Shown: positions 18,295-26,693, numbered from the stretch's first letter. The stretch is 64,000 bases of DNA from Winogradskyella litoriviva (GCF_013249065.1 NZ_JABRWQ010000001.1:620001-684000), one strand, 5' to 3'. Numbers and translations: made by a program. The notes: generated by a model not told the origin, from the letters alone.

Positions 18295-19017
18295 TTATTC
18301 TTCCTCTTGAGAAACAATTGCACTGCTTCCAAAATGAGCCTCGAGTTCTTTTAAAGTTGTAGGATTGGTTTCTAAATCTTTAATCACATTTCCTTTTTCT
18401 AACACAACTATTCGTTCACAAACGTCTGTAACATGCATTAAATCGTGGCTAGACACTAAAACGGTTACACCTTGTTTTTTGGCCAAATCTTTTATAATTT
18501 GTTTTAGTCTTATTTGTGTGGTTGGGTCTAGGTTAGCGAATGGCTCATCTAAGATGATGACTTCAGGATTACCAATTAATGCGGCTACAATTCCGGCTTT
18601 CTTTTGGTTTCCTTTACTTAAATCTCTAAGGTATTTTTTCTTTCCTATAATTTCTCCGTTAAAGAAATCTTCAAACTGAGCCGTTAAACTATCAACATCA
18701 GCCTTGTTTTGTCCTCTTAATTCTCCTATAAAATAGAAGTATTCTTCTGGTGTTAAGTAACCTATTAAAAAACTCTCATCTATAAATGATGACGTAAATG
18801 GTTTCCAATCTTCACTTTGATCAACAACTACTTCATTACTTGTAATATTTCCTGTAGTAGGTTTAATTAAATCTAGTAATAGGCTGAAATAGGTTGTTTT
18901 TCCTGCGCCATTATTTCCAACTAAACCAAAACTTTGGCCTTTAGGAATGGATAATTCTTCAATATTTAGAACCGTTGTTCCTTTATATGCTTTTGAAAGG
19001 TCTTTTGTATAAATCAT
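18295..19017 (-). CDS. ABC transporter ATP-binding protein
   Basis: 240 residues. Walker A (GNNGAGKTT, about residues 35-43), the signature region DLSKGNQKKAGI, Walker B (VIILDEPFANLDP) and the switch histidine (SSHD) are all intact, so it should be an active ATPase. It pairs with the membrane gene directly upstream (12 bp) to form an export-type ABC transporter. The substrate is unknown; PadR-controlled exporters of this kind often respond to membrane stress or antimicrobial compounds. It is the last gene of the operon and is followed by a terminator. Confidence 0.92.
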   Translation of the reverse strand: MIYTKDLSKAYKGTTVLNIEELSIPKGQSFGLVGNNGAGKTTYFSLLLDLIKPTTGNITSNEVVVDQSEDWKPFTSSFIDESFLIGYLTPEEYFYFIGELRGQNKADVDSLTAQFEDFFNGEIIGKKKYLRDLSKGNQKKAGIVAALIGNPEVIILDEPFANLDPTTQIRLKQIIKDLAKKQGVTVLVSSHDLMHVTDVCERIVVLEKGNVIKDLETNPTTLKELEAHFGSSAIVSQEEE

Positions 19018-19029
19018 GGTTGTATTGTA

Positions 19030-20508
19030 TTAGTTATCTTGACTAAAAGCGTCAATCATTTTGTATTTAGAATCGAGGTATTTTTTAGTAATGCCTTTCA
19101 TTAATTTTTTATGAAAAACAATGCCAACAACACCAAGAAGAATTAATAAAGCTATTGCAGCAGCAAAACCAGCTAGCCAGTTTACAAGTCCAAATAGTGC
19201 CATTGGAACCAACATTAGCGGAATACCAATTAACCATTGTACTGCTCCCGTACCTTGATAATTAAAGGCTGCTTTTTTATCTAATTCTATCTTTTTTCTA
19301 TTAAAAGATCCACCCCAAAGTATTACATGTGTGTTTACTCCTATATTATAAATAGCTGCGGCAAAATGTGCAATTAAAATTTTGTATCCAAAATATACAT
19401 AAGGAATGCCTAGTACAAAAAGTAGCACCACACTAATAATCATTAAGATAAATTTTGATCGTAAATATTGCTCATATTTAATATTTTGACTCATTAGTAG
19501 TTTGTAATAACCACTATCCCAAGCTGGAATAAATTGTCCGAAATTGATTAGGAAAAAGCCTGTTGAAAAAATCCCAATAAAAGCAGACATAAAAGGCAAG
19601 TCTCTATACATAGGTTGTGGATAAAAGAACAAACCGTACAGAACACCAATCAATAATAAAAACGCCATGGATTTTGTACGTTTATTTCTCCAGATAAGTT
19701 TTAAATCTAACTGCATAAATGGAGCAACATCTCCAAAACGCTCTGTCCAAGATAAATCTGCAGCATTAACTTCTGCTACTTTAGATTTTAGTGAGCTATC
19801 TAAAAACAGTTTGCTTTTTAAAAGTTTAAAATTGAATGCATAACATATTACCAAAATGGTTATAGGAATAATAATAAGAATTGGATTATTAGCAATTGAC
19901 ATCAGCGCATCACCAATTAACGTATTCATTGGTAAGAATCCAAAATGATTTAACCCAAATAAAACACCTACAACCGAAATGATAGGTAGAAATGATAGTT
20001 CTTTTTCAGCAGAAAAGGCTTCTATTATAAAGTTTAAGAAATTAATAATAAGCACCAAAATAATCATGGTAAACATCCATGTTAAAACCATAGAAGTAGA
20101 AAATCCATCTTCAATTAGCATAATACTAAATGGAATAATAGCAAATAGTGGTAAAAAATTAAAAAAGGACACTACTGATTTTCCTAAAACAAAATTTACA
20201 ACTGTTGAGCGTTTAATAGGAAGTGTTAAAAGTGGTTTAACACTCATTACAGGCAGTTTCTGTAAAAAGAAGCGCATCATTAAATCTACTATAATCCAGT
20301 AAAAAATAAAACCATTAACAATTACAAATGGATCTTGGTCTGGAAACGTTTTTTTAAGAATAAAAAGTAATCCAAAGCCTAAGCCTAGGAACATGGCAAT
20401 AAAATAAAGCGCAAAAAATACCAATAAGATATTAATGGCTAAATTTTTTTGCCAATACGAGGAACGGAAATACTGCTTCCATTCTAGATTAAGAAAATGT
20501 TTTATCAT
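19030..20508 (-). CDS. ABC transporter permease (DUF5687-like)
   Basis: 492 residues with about 10-12 hydrophobic segments. The N-terminal HFLNLEWKQYFRSSYWQKN motif before the first membrane helix and the later DLKLIWRNKRTKSM motif are features I associate with DUF5687-type ABC-2 permeases of Bacteroidota. It lies 12 bp upstream of the ATPase gene. It probably forms the membrane channel; the protein is long enough to contain two six-helix halves. Confidence 0.85.
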   Translation of the reverse strand: MIKHFLNLEWKQYFRSSYWQKNLAINILLVFFALYFIAMFLGLGFGLLFILKKTFPDQDPFVIVNGFIFYWIIVDLMMRFFLQKLPVMSVKPLLTLPIKRSTVVNFVLGKSVVSFFNFLPLFAIIPFSIMLIEDGFSTSMVLTWMFTMIILVLIINFLNFIIEAFSAEKELSFLPIISVVGVLFGLNHFGFLPMNTLIGDALMSIANNPILIIIPITILVICYAFNFKLLKSKLFLDSSLKSKVAEVNAADLSWTERFGDVAPFMQLDLKLIWRNKRTKSMAFLLLIGVLYGLFFYPQPMYRDLPFMSAFIGIFSTGFFLINFGQFIPAWDSGYYKLLMSQNIKYEQYLRSKFILMIISVVLLFVLGIPYVYFGYKILIAHFAAAIYNIGVNTHVILWGGSFNRKKIELDKKAAFNYQGTGAVQWLIGIPLMLVPMALFGLVNWLAGFAAAIALLILLGVVGIVFHKKLMKGITKKYLDSKYKMIDAFSQDN

Positions 20509-20559
20509 AATGTTATGATGGGTTGGTTTGCGTAATAAGTATTAAAAAGTGATGTTTTG

Positions 20560-21249
20560 TTACAAACTAAATTCTGGATAGGTTTCATTTAGTAGTTTTT
20601 CGGCTTTGTTTGGGATGAGTTCAAAACTTATGTAATAAACTAAAGCAATTATAGTAAACGCCATTGATAACAATATAATTACATAAGAGTTAGATAAAAA
20701 ATCTCCTGTCAATAAATGAATATTATAAATCTGAGACAAAAAAAATAATGAAGCACCTCCTGCCTGTTTAAAAATCATTTCTTCTAATAGCCATTTTTTA
20801 TTGGATGCTTTTTTTCTTCGTTTAAATTGTTTGTTCAACATAAAGCTCTTTGTCATAGACCAAACAACTACGATAACATAATATGCTATTGCCAACTCAA
20901 TTGCGAATGAAGATGTGAAAGATAAATAAAACACAAGAAACAAACATATAATCGCAAATACCTGCGGAATCTCGAACCATTTTTTTAACTCGTTCCACAA
21001 ATAACCTCTGTAACGTTTATTCATCGCCTTTCCTTTTTGCTCAATGGCATCCATAAAACCAAAAATGCCAAATTTTTTAAAGGCCTTGTTTTTGGCATTT
21101 TCAAAACTGAGTTTTGGTTGCTCTTGCCACTGCGTTTCAATATCATTGGCTAAATGATCTACGAGTTCGGTTTGTAAATCGTAGTGCTCTACAAAATGTT
21201 GCCTTGTAAAGGTGTAGAGTTCTTGTATTTGGGATTCGGTTAGTTTCAT
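20560..21249 (-). CDS. HAAS/DUF1700-like membrane protein (copy 2)
   Basis: 229 residues. The N-terminal 70 residues (LTESQIQELYTFTRQHFVEHYDLQTELVDHLANDIE, then FENAKNKAFKKFG) are a helical cytoplasmic domain seen in proteins paired with PadR regulators. Four hydrophobic segments follow from about residue 95. It is a paralogue of the gene immediately upstream; both start MKLT and share the ELVDHxxxxIE / A-xx-KFG pattern. Inferred role: sensing or modulating the ABC transporter with which it is co-transcribed. Confidence 0.75.
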   Translation of the reverse strand: MKLTESQIQELYTFTRQHFVEHYDLQTELVDHLANDIETQWQEQPKLSFENAKNKAFKKFGIFGFMDAIEQKGKAMNKRYRGYLWNELKKWFEIPQVFAIICLFLVFYLSFTSSFAIELAIAYYVIVVVWSMTKSFMLNKQFKRRKKASNKKWLLEEMIFKQAGGASLFFLSQIYNIHLLTGDFLSNSYVIILLSMAFTIIALVYYISFELIPNKAEKLLNETYPEFSL

Positions 21250-21972
21250 TTACGATAATTTGAGATTATAGGTTCGTTTATTTTCCTCATAAACTTTTTT
21301 ATAAACTTCAAGATTGATTCTTATCATTGGATAAAACAAGCAAGCAACAACTACAAAATAAATCTGAGGCATATCAGCAACATTGTCATAATTCTCCTTT
21401 AATATGTAGAATGAAAGGTTATAAATTGACCAAACTGCCATTGCTGAACTTGTAGCCATCGCAAAGTTTAAGGATTTTCGCGTAGATTTATTTTTAAAGT
21501 AATAATAAGCAGAATAGAAAGTAGGAAGTACCAACACTAACAATCCAGTAAAAAAACAAGCTTTTGGAAAATACTTATAAATAAAAACAAAGAACAGAAT
21601 AAGGACTATATATTCCATTAAAAACTTTACACTAGTGAGCTTTATTTTAAGTTGTTTCCAAGTGATTTTTCTATACTTTCTACCTAGTTCTTTTTGTTTT
21701 TGTCTTGTAAACTTCTTAAATCCAGCATTACTCTGATACAGTCCTTTTTCAAAAATCTTATTTTTTGAAACACCAAATTCAATAAATTGATTACCAAAAC
21801 CTCTATGAACATCTAGCAAAGCTTCATTGAAAGAAATTCCTTCGTTAGTCATTTTATCTTCAACCGCAGAAACAATGTGGTCTAGTAATTCTAAACGCAC
21901 ATCCCAAAACTTAACCTCGTTTTTAATGAGGTAGTTGTCTATGAATTGTATTTCTTGTTTTGTTAGTTTCAT
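21250..21972 (-). CDS. HAAS/DUF1700-like membrane protein (copy 1)
   Basis: 240 residues with the same plan as its downstream neighbour: a soluble N-terminal helical domain (LTKQEIQFIDNYLIKNEVKFWDVRLELLDHIVSAVED) and four membrane helices from about residue 110. Its stop codon directly abuts the next start, so translation is probably coupled. The two proteins have diverged clearly and may act as a heteromer. No enzymatic motif is visible. Confidence 0.75.
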   Translation of the reverse strand: MKLTKQEIQFIDNYLIKNEVKFWDVRLELLDHIVSAVEDKMTNEGISFNEALLDVHRGFGNQFIEFGVSKNKIFEKGLYQSNAGFKKFTRQKQKELGRKYRKITWKQLKIKLTSVKFLMEYIVLILFFVFIYKYFPKACFFTGLLVLVLPTFYSAYYYFKNKSTRKSLNFAMATSSAMAVWSIYNLSFYILKENYDNVADMPQIYFVVVACLFYPMIRINLEVYKKVYEENKRTYNLKLS

Positions 21973-21991
21973 TATTTAATAATCAAATTTA

Positions 21992-22022
21992 GACCTGCTA
22001 GGTTTTGAAAACCTGCGAGATC
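21992..22022. repeat. Intergenic imperfect palindrome (AGGTTTT-AAAACCT family)
   Basis: GACCT-gct-AGGTTTT is followed after one base by AAAACCT-gcg-AGATC, an imperfect 31-bp palindrome located between the PadR gene and the first HAAS gene. Related elements occur at 22431-22483 and 25310-25342. Confidence 0.6.
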
Positions 22023-22030
22023 AACCATGA

Positions 22031-22363
22031 TTAAGCCAATTTAGGATTTACTAAGGCTTGCATCGTTTTAATATAGTCTGCTAATTCTTCAAGCTTATTA
22101 ACCGTTTCTTTGGTTCCGGTTTCAGTGAGCTTGTAATATTTACGCAATCGGTTGTCTACTTTTGCGACTTCAACATCTAATAAACCTTCAGCTTCTAACT
22201 TGTGTAACGCAGGATATAAGGCGCCTTCTGTTATCTTAAGTTCGCCTTTGGTTAATGCCTTTACTTTTTGGGTAATCTCGTAACCATACATTTTATCGTG
22301 CTCATTTAAAAGCTTTAAAATAATAGTGTTTAAACTCCCTTTATATAATTTTGAATTGCTCAT
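22031..22363 (-). CDS. PadR family transcriptional regulator
   Basis: 110 residues, the usual size of small PadR proteins. The winged helix is visible in YKGSLNTIILKLLNEHDKMYGYEITQKV and GALYPALHKLEAEGLLDVE, the wing in RLRKYYKLTETG, and a C-terminal dimerisation helix follows. It is first in an operon with two HAAS-like proteins and an ABC exporter, so it most likely represses its own operon until a ligand binds. A 9-bp-arm palindrome overlapping the probable promoter is the candidate operator. Confidence 0.92.
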   Translation of the reverse strand: MSNSKLYKGSLNTIILKLLNEHDKMYGYEITQKVKALTKGELKITEGALYPALHKLEAEGLLDVEVAKVDNRLRKYYKLTETGTKETVNKLEELADYIKTMQALVNPKLA

Positions 22364-22370
22364 TGTACTA

Positions 22371-22399
22371 CAAATATATACATAATTTTCTTATGTATA
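22371..22399 (-). promoter_or_regulatory. Probable promoter box and PadR operator
   Basis: TATATTTG (22378-22371 on the minus strand) fits the TAnnTTTG -7 box. It is overlapped by a perfect inverted repeat TATACATAA-N5-TTATGTATA (22377-22399). A dimeric repressor bound there would block transcription. No TTG was found at the standard distance. Confidence 0.6.
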
Positions 22400-22430
22400 A
22401 GAAACTTAGGTATGTCTTTTGTCATTTTTA

Positions 22431-22483
22431 AAACCTACATGCATGGTGAAACCTTGCAGGTCTTTACAAAAACCTATCAGGTC
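22431..22483. repeat. Tandem AAACCT-NNC-AGGTC elements
   Basis: AAACCTTGCAGGTC (22449-22462) and AAACCTATCAGGTC (22470-22483) lie 21 bp apart, preceded by a weaker AAACCT copy at 22431. They share the core of the palindromes at 21992 and 25310 and sit between the divergent PadR and reductase genes. Confidence 0.55.
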
Positions 22484-22497
22484 TCTAGAAGATTAGT

Positions 22498-22505
22498 TAT
22501 CTTTG
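22498..22505 (+). promoter_or_regulatory. Candidate -7 box for the PaaE-like reductase gene
   Basis: TATCTTTG is a perfect TAnnTTTG box, 16 bp before the ATG. A TTG at the usual distance is not evident, so the call is tentative. Confidence 0.4.
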
Positions 22506-22521
22506 CACAAAATTATTTATA

Positions 22522-23583
22522 ATGTCACAATTTCATTCACTCACTATAAAATCAGTTGATAAAGTAACGGACAGTTCTGTTGCTATTACGTTTAATATTC
22601 CTGAAAATCTTAAAGAAAAATTCAGCTTTAAAGCCGGACAATATATCACCTTAAAAACCACTATTAATGGTGAAGACATCCGCAGAGATTACTCTATTTG
22701 TGCTTCTCAAGGTAGCGGAAATGTAACCGTTGCTGTTAAAGCCGTTGAAAATGGTACTTTTTCTGTTTGCGCTAACAATACATTAAAAGCGGGTGATACA
22801 TTAGAGGTTGCAGAACCAAATGGTAGATTTATATTTGAAGCAAATGCTGCTAAAACCAGAACTGTTGCTGCTTTTGCCGCAGGAAGCGGAATTACACCAA
22901 TTCTAAGTATTGCTAAAACGCTGTTAGAGGAAGAACCTTTCAGTAATTTCATATTGGTTTACGGAAATAAAACCTTAAATGATACCATGTTTACTGATCA
23001 ATTACTTCAGTTAGAAAAGACATATGGTAATCGTTTTCATGTTCATTTTATTTTCAGTCAGGCGCAAGAAGAAGACGCTTTATTTGGACGTATTGAAAAG
23101 AGTACAGTTAACCTTATTGTTAAAAACAAGTACAAAGGTGTTACCATAGAAAATTTCTATCTGTGTGGACCAGAACAAATGATTCATACCGTAAAAGATG
23201 TTTTAATTGAAAATGGTGTGAAAGAAAAAGCTATTAAGTTTGAATTATTTACAGCACCTGTTAAAGCTGAAGCTGAAGTTTCTTCAACAGATTTACCTTC
23301 TGGTGAAACAAGGATTAAAGTAATAGTAGATGAAGAAGAATTTGAATTCAACATGTCTCAAAAACAAACAATACTTGATGCAGCTCTAAAACAAGATATT
23401 GATGCACCTTACTCTTGCCAAGGTGGAATTTGTAGTAGTTGTATAGCGAAGCTTACAGAGGGTACAGCTGAAATGCGTCAGAACAATATTTTAACGGATA
23501 GCGAAGTTGCAGAAGGATTGATATTAACTTGTCAAGCACATCCTACTTCAGCTACGGTTGCTGTTGATTATGATGATGTTTAA
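22522..23583 (+). CDS. PaaE-like flavin/2Fe-2S oxidoreductase
   Basis: 353 residues. Residues about 1-105 form an FAD-binding domain (RRDYSICAS), about 108-230 an NAD(P)-binding domain (FAAGSGITPILSI and FYLCGPEQMI), and about 265-353 a plant-type ferredoxin domain with cluster ligands in CQGGICSSC and a distal cysteine (LTCQA). This order matches PaaE/PaaK-type reductases that pass electrons from NAD(P)H to an oxygenase. No oxygenase genes are nearby, so a general ferredoxin-reductase role is equally possible. It stands alone on the plus strand with its own upstream box. Confidence 0.9.
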   Translation: MSQFHSLTIKSVDKVTDSSVAITFNIPENLKEKFSFKAGQYITLKTTINGEDIRRDYSICASQGSGNVTVAVKAVENGTFSVCANNTLKAGDTLEVAEPNGRFIFEANAAKTRTVAAFAAGSGITPILSIAKTLLEEEPFSNFILVYGNKTLNDTMFTDQLLQLEKTYGNRFHVHFIFSQAQEEDALFGRIEKSTVNLIVKNKYKGVTIENFYLCGPEQMIHTVKDVLIENGVKEKAIKFELFTAPVKAEAEVSSTDLPSGETRIKVIVDEEEFEFNMSQKQTILDAALKQDIDAPYSCQGGICSSCIAKLTEGTAEMRQNNILTDSEVAEGLILTCQAHPTSATVAVDYDDV

Positions 23584-23587
23584 ATAG

Positions 23588-23616
23588 CCTTCCCTAACCC
23601 TTCAAAAGGAAGGGAA
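23588..23616. repeat. Short intergenic inverted repeat
   Basis: CCTTCCCT and AGGAAGGGAA-type arms flank a short spacer just after the reductase stop codon. It allows overlapping alternative stems. It may be part of the 3' end of the transcript. Confidence 0.4.
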
Positions 23617-23632
23617 CTAGCTACTTATGTAA

Positions 23633-23684
23633 AAAGAAACTGCGACCTTTCATGTTTTAAAACATGAAAGGTCGCAGTTTCTTT
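23633..23684. repeat. Perfect 52-bp intergenic palindrome, probable bidirectional terminator
   Basis: Every base from 23633 to 23684 pairs around the centre at 23658/23659; arms begin AAAGAAACTGCGACC and the centre is TTTTAAAA. It sits between converging genes (reductase and YcxB-like), so it could end transcription from both sides. The inner GACCT..AGGTC and TTTTAAAA plan resembles the smaller palindromes nearby. Confidence 0.85.
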
Positions 23685-23757
23685 ACAGCAGTTATTAATG
23701 AAAACCCTGAAAAAGTAGTCAAATAAATTCAGTGCAAGTTGTTTTTTAACAAAGTCT

Positions 23758-24288
23758 TTACCACTTCCAAGAAAGATAATCAGCCATTGGGACTTTTAAG
23801 TCTTTCCATTTTTGTTTGACTAATTCTATATTTTCAATTCCTCTTTTAGGTATTATTAATGTCGGATTATTTAAAATATTTATAAAAAAATTGTCTTGTG
23901 TTTCATTAATAATTTGAATCTCTGAGACCTTAATTTTACCTGCTCCAATTTTAGTATTTGTAATTAAATAGTCATTTTCAAATTCTATAGTTTCAAGTTC
24001 TCCTATTCTGTTAGAATTATCTCTTTTTACATTCTCTGAATAGAATTTTTTTAATTTTGATTTATACAATTTACCAAAAAAAAGAAAAAAAGAAACAGCA
24101 ACACAACCTGCAATAATTGCTAAAAACATTCTACCTTGATTATATATTTTATAACTCATAAAAATAAAAGCAACAGTAATTCCAACTCTCAAAAAGTTTA
24201 GAAATATTTTTGATTGTTTACTTTCTGAAATTAAAAACAAGTGGTAATTAACAAAATCATCTTGCTCTAACACATACTCTAACTTCAT
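23758..24288 (-). CDS. YcxB-like membrane protein
   Basis: 176 residues. Two adjacent membrane segments (about 28-44 and 52-71) are followed by a soluble C-terminal region. The start LEYVLEQDDFVNYHLF, the IEFENDYLITNT strand and FFINILNNPTLIIPKRGI fit the YcxB-like domain of small membrane proteins with unknown function. Its start overlaps the stop of the GT9 gene by 4 bp, so it is the last gene of the DUF4254-GT9 run. Confidence 0.7.
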   Translation of the reverse strand: MKLEYVLEQDDFVNYHLFLISESKQSKIFLNFLRVGITVAFIFMSYKIYNQGRMFLAIIAGCVAVSFFLFFGKLYKSKLKKFYSENVKRDNSNRIGELETIEFENDYLITNTKIGAGKIKVSEIQIINETQDNFFINILNNPTLIIPKRGIENIELVKQKWKDLKVPMADYLSWKW

Positions 24289-25301
24289 AAACTAGTCTTA
24301 ATTTTTTTTATAATATCTTCAATGAGCACAGTACCTGCTACATTTTCATAACCTTCGGGATATTTGTTTCCATAAATAGATGTTGGAATCAAAGGAAATA
24401 GTTCTCTATTAGCTGTGAGCGCAAAATCTTTTGGTTGATTAAATGGCGCAAAACCAGCAAAAGGATGTGTAACGCCCCAAATAGTAATCACTTTTTTACC
24501 CAACATTGCAGCCATATGTGCATTGCCAGAATCCATTGCTAGCATTAGGTCTAAATTTGAAATAAGATTTAATTCTTCATCTAACTTTAATTTTCCTGCT
24601 ACAGATTTTACGTTGTTGAATTTGGTTTCAAACTGACTTAAAACATCCTCTTCCTTTTTTCCACCTCCAAATAAAATAATATTATAATTTTTAGAAAGTT
24701 CTTTTATTATACTTTCCATTTTTTCTAAAGGATACATTTTACTTTGGTGAGCTGCAAAAGGTGCAATTCCTATAGTTTTTAAGTCTGCTGTTGAAATAAA
24801 AGATTTTAATTTTTCAGATAAAGATTTAGGTTTTGCAAAGCTTGGTTCCGTTAAATCTACTGAGCAACCCAAAGCCTCAAAAACATCAGCGTAACGTCGA
24901 TGTGTGGTTTTTAATTGTACAAACTTTTGGCCAGTAACTAATGCTTTTTTTTCAGCTCGCCCTTTGTTTAATTGCACTACTTTTTTTCCGAAGAAAAAGA
25001 ATTTTAAAATCTTACTTCGTAAAACATTATGTAAGTCGGCAACAGCATCAAAATTTAGTGCTTTTAGTTCCTTAGATAATTTATAAAGTCCTAAAACGCC
25101 TTTGTGCCTGCCTTTTAAATCGGCTTCAAAAACACTTACATTTTCTAAATCTCGAAAAAAAGGTTTGAAGAATGCTCTGGTAACAACGGTGATAGTAAGT
25201 TTGGGATACTGCTTGGTCAATGCTCGCAACACAGGCACTGTCATTGCTACGTCTCCCATTGCAGAAAACCTAAAGACTAGTATGTGTTTTGGTTTGGGCA
25301 T
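24285..25301 (-). CDS. Glycosyltransferase family 9 (heptosyltransferase-like)
   Basis: 338 residues. ILVFRFSAMGDVAMTVPVLRAL is the N-terminal GT9 signature, FDAVADLHNVLRSKIL the second, and LMLAMDSGNAHMAAMLGKKVITIWGVTHP the C-terminal donor-binding region. GT9 enzymes add ADP-heptose or related sugars to the lipopolysaccharide core at the inner face of the cytoplasmic membrane. It is co-transcribed with a DUF4254 gene, a frequent pairing in Bacteroidota, which suggests the two act in the same core-glycan step. Confidence 0.9.
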   Translation of the reverse strand: MPKPKHILVFRFSAMGDVAMTVPVLRALTKQYPKLTITVVTRAFFKPFFRDLENVSVFEADLKGRHKGVLGLYKLSKELKALNFDAVADLHNVLRSKILKFFFFGKKVVQLNKGRAEKKALVTGQKFVQLKTTHRRYADVFEALGCSVDLTEPSFAKPKSLSEKLKSFISTADLKTIGIAPFAAHQSKMYPLEKMESIIKELSKNYNIILFGGGKKEEDVLSQFETKFNNVKSVAGKLKLDEELNLISNLDLMLAMDSGNAHMAAMLGKKVITIWGVTHPFAGFAPFNQPKDFALTANRELFPLIPTSIYGNKYPEGYENVAGTVLIEDIIKKIKTSL

Positions 25302-25309
25302 GTTGTACC

Positions 25310-25342
25310 AAACCTATCTAGTTTTAAAAACCTGATAGGTTT
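25310..25342. repeat. Intergenic palindrome AAACCTATC...GATAGGTTT
   Basis: Nine-bp perfect arms separated by 15 bases that themselves contain TTTTAAAA, lying between the DUF4254 and GT9 genes. Same family as the elements at 21992 and 22431-22483. Confidence 0.65.
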
Positions 25343-25352
25343 ATTTAGATAA

Positions 25353-25961
25353 TTATTTCTGTCCTCTTAAAACAGGATTAAGTTCATCGTCATTGTACAT
25401 CTTCATTTGTTTATAAACTTTCATGTACTTATCCCCTTTAGATATATCTTCTAATAAATCATCAATAGCAGTGCTTAAATCTACACGTTGCTCTAACAAT
25501 ACATCCAATTTCTTCTGGCAAGCTGCTTTGTGTGCCTCACTTGCATCTTCTCTTACGGTTTCGAGATGCATATGGTAAATTTTAAGCGCTAAAATTGATA
25601 GTCTATCAATTGCCCAAGCCGGACTTTCAGAATTAATTTTAGCGTCACTTTTTACAGTAACGTCTTTATATTTATCTAAAAAATAACTGTCAATAAATTC
25701 TACCGTATCTGTTCTATCTTGGTTAGAAGCATCAATCATTCGTTTTAACTTTAAAGCCGCAACAGGATCAATGTTTGGGTCTCTAATAATATCTTCGTAA
25801 GCCCATTGAACAGTATCTATCCAAGATTTTCTGTAAAGTAAATGCGCTATTAAATCCTGGTCCTTATCGTACTTATTTGTAAAAGGCTGATCTACAGTAT
25901 TTAAAACTTTGTAGTTTTTTATAACCTCTTGAAAAATGGAGTTTGCTTTTTCTGAAAACAT
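25353..25961 (-). CDS. DUF4254 family protein
   Basis: 202 residues, largely helical and without signal or membrane segments. The pattern LIAHLLYRKSWIDTVQWAYEDIIRDPNIDP and the later RVDLSTAIDDLLEDISKG are DUF4254 features. The family is common in Bacteroidota next to GT9 glycosyltransferases, as here; its activity is not known to me. Upstream is a divergent arrangement with upp, and a TATATTTG box (25991-25984) lies 23 bp before the start. Confidence 0.85.
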   Translation of the reverse strand: MFSEKANSIFQEVIKNYKVLNTVDQPFTNKYDKDQDLIAHLLYRKSWIDTVQWAYEDIIRDPNIDPVAALKLKRMIDASNQDRTDTVEFIDSYFLDKYKDVTVKSDAKINSESPAWAIDRLSILALKIYHMHLETVREDASEAHKAACQKKLDVLLEQRVDLSTAIDDLLEDISKGDKYMKVYKQMKMYNDDELNPVLRGQK

Positions 25962-26033
25962 AATGAAATCAATTTATTATATGCAAATATAGTTTGAATT
26001 ATTAACTTTAGCGACAGAACTAATTTACATATT

Positions 26034-26693
26034 ATGCAAATTCATAACCTATCTAAAACACCTTCAATTTTAAATACTTTTATGTCTGAATTAAGAGATG
26101 AAACAACTCAAAAAGACAGTATGCGTTTTAGGCGAAATATTGAGCGTATTGGTGAAATTATGGGTTATGAATTGAGTAAATCGCTACAATTTGAGCCACA
26201 TAATATTGAAACACCTTTAGGCACTTCTACAACTGTGTTACATAAAAAAGACATTGTACTATGCTCAATTTTAAGAGCAGGTGTTCCGCTTCATAATGGT
26301 TTATTAAATTATTTTGATGCTGCTGAAAATGCTTTTATTTCAGCTTATAGACAGCATAAACATAATCCAGATAGTTTTGAAATTATTGTTGAATATTTAG
26401 CGTGTCCTAGTTTAGAGGGTAAAACTTTAATTTTAGCGGATCCTATGTTAGCTACAGGACAATCTATGGTTGCTACTTTTGAGGCCTTAAAACCATTTGG
26501 AACACCTAAAGAGATTCATTTAGTAAGTGTTATTGGTGCTGAGGAAGGTGTTAATTATGTTTCTAATGCGTTTAATAAAGATGTTCATTTATGGATAGCA
26601 GCAATAGATGATAAACTCAATGAAAAAGGGTATATCATTCCTGGATTAGGTGATGCAGGTGATTTAGCTTTTGGTAATAAATTACAGCAATAA
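26034..26693 (+). CDS. upp: Uracil phosphoribosyltransferase
   Basis: 219 residues. The PRPP-binding loop LILADPMLATGQSM (about 132-145), the early CSILRAGVPLHNGL motif and the C-terminal IPGLGDAGDLAFGN uracil-binding motif are present. It makes UMP from uracil and PRPP in pyrimidine salvage. The coding region runs 12 bp into the end of the convergent membrane-protein gene, leaving no room for a conventional terminator. Confidence 0.96.
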   Translation: MQIHNLSKTPSILNTFMSELRDETTQKDSMRFRRNIERIGEIMGYELSKSLQFEPHNIETPLGTSTTVLHKKDIVLCSILRAGVPLHNGLLNYFDAAENAFISAYRQHKHNPDSFEIIVEYLACPSLEGKTLILADPMLATGQSMVATFEALKPFGTPKEIHLVSVIGAEEGVNYVSNAFNKDVHLWIAAIDDKLNEKGYIIPGLGDAGDLAFGNKLQQ

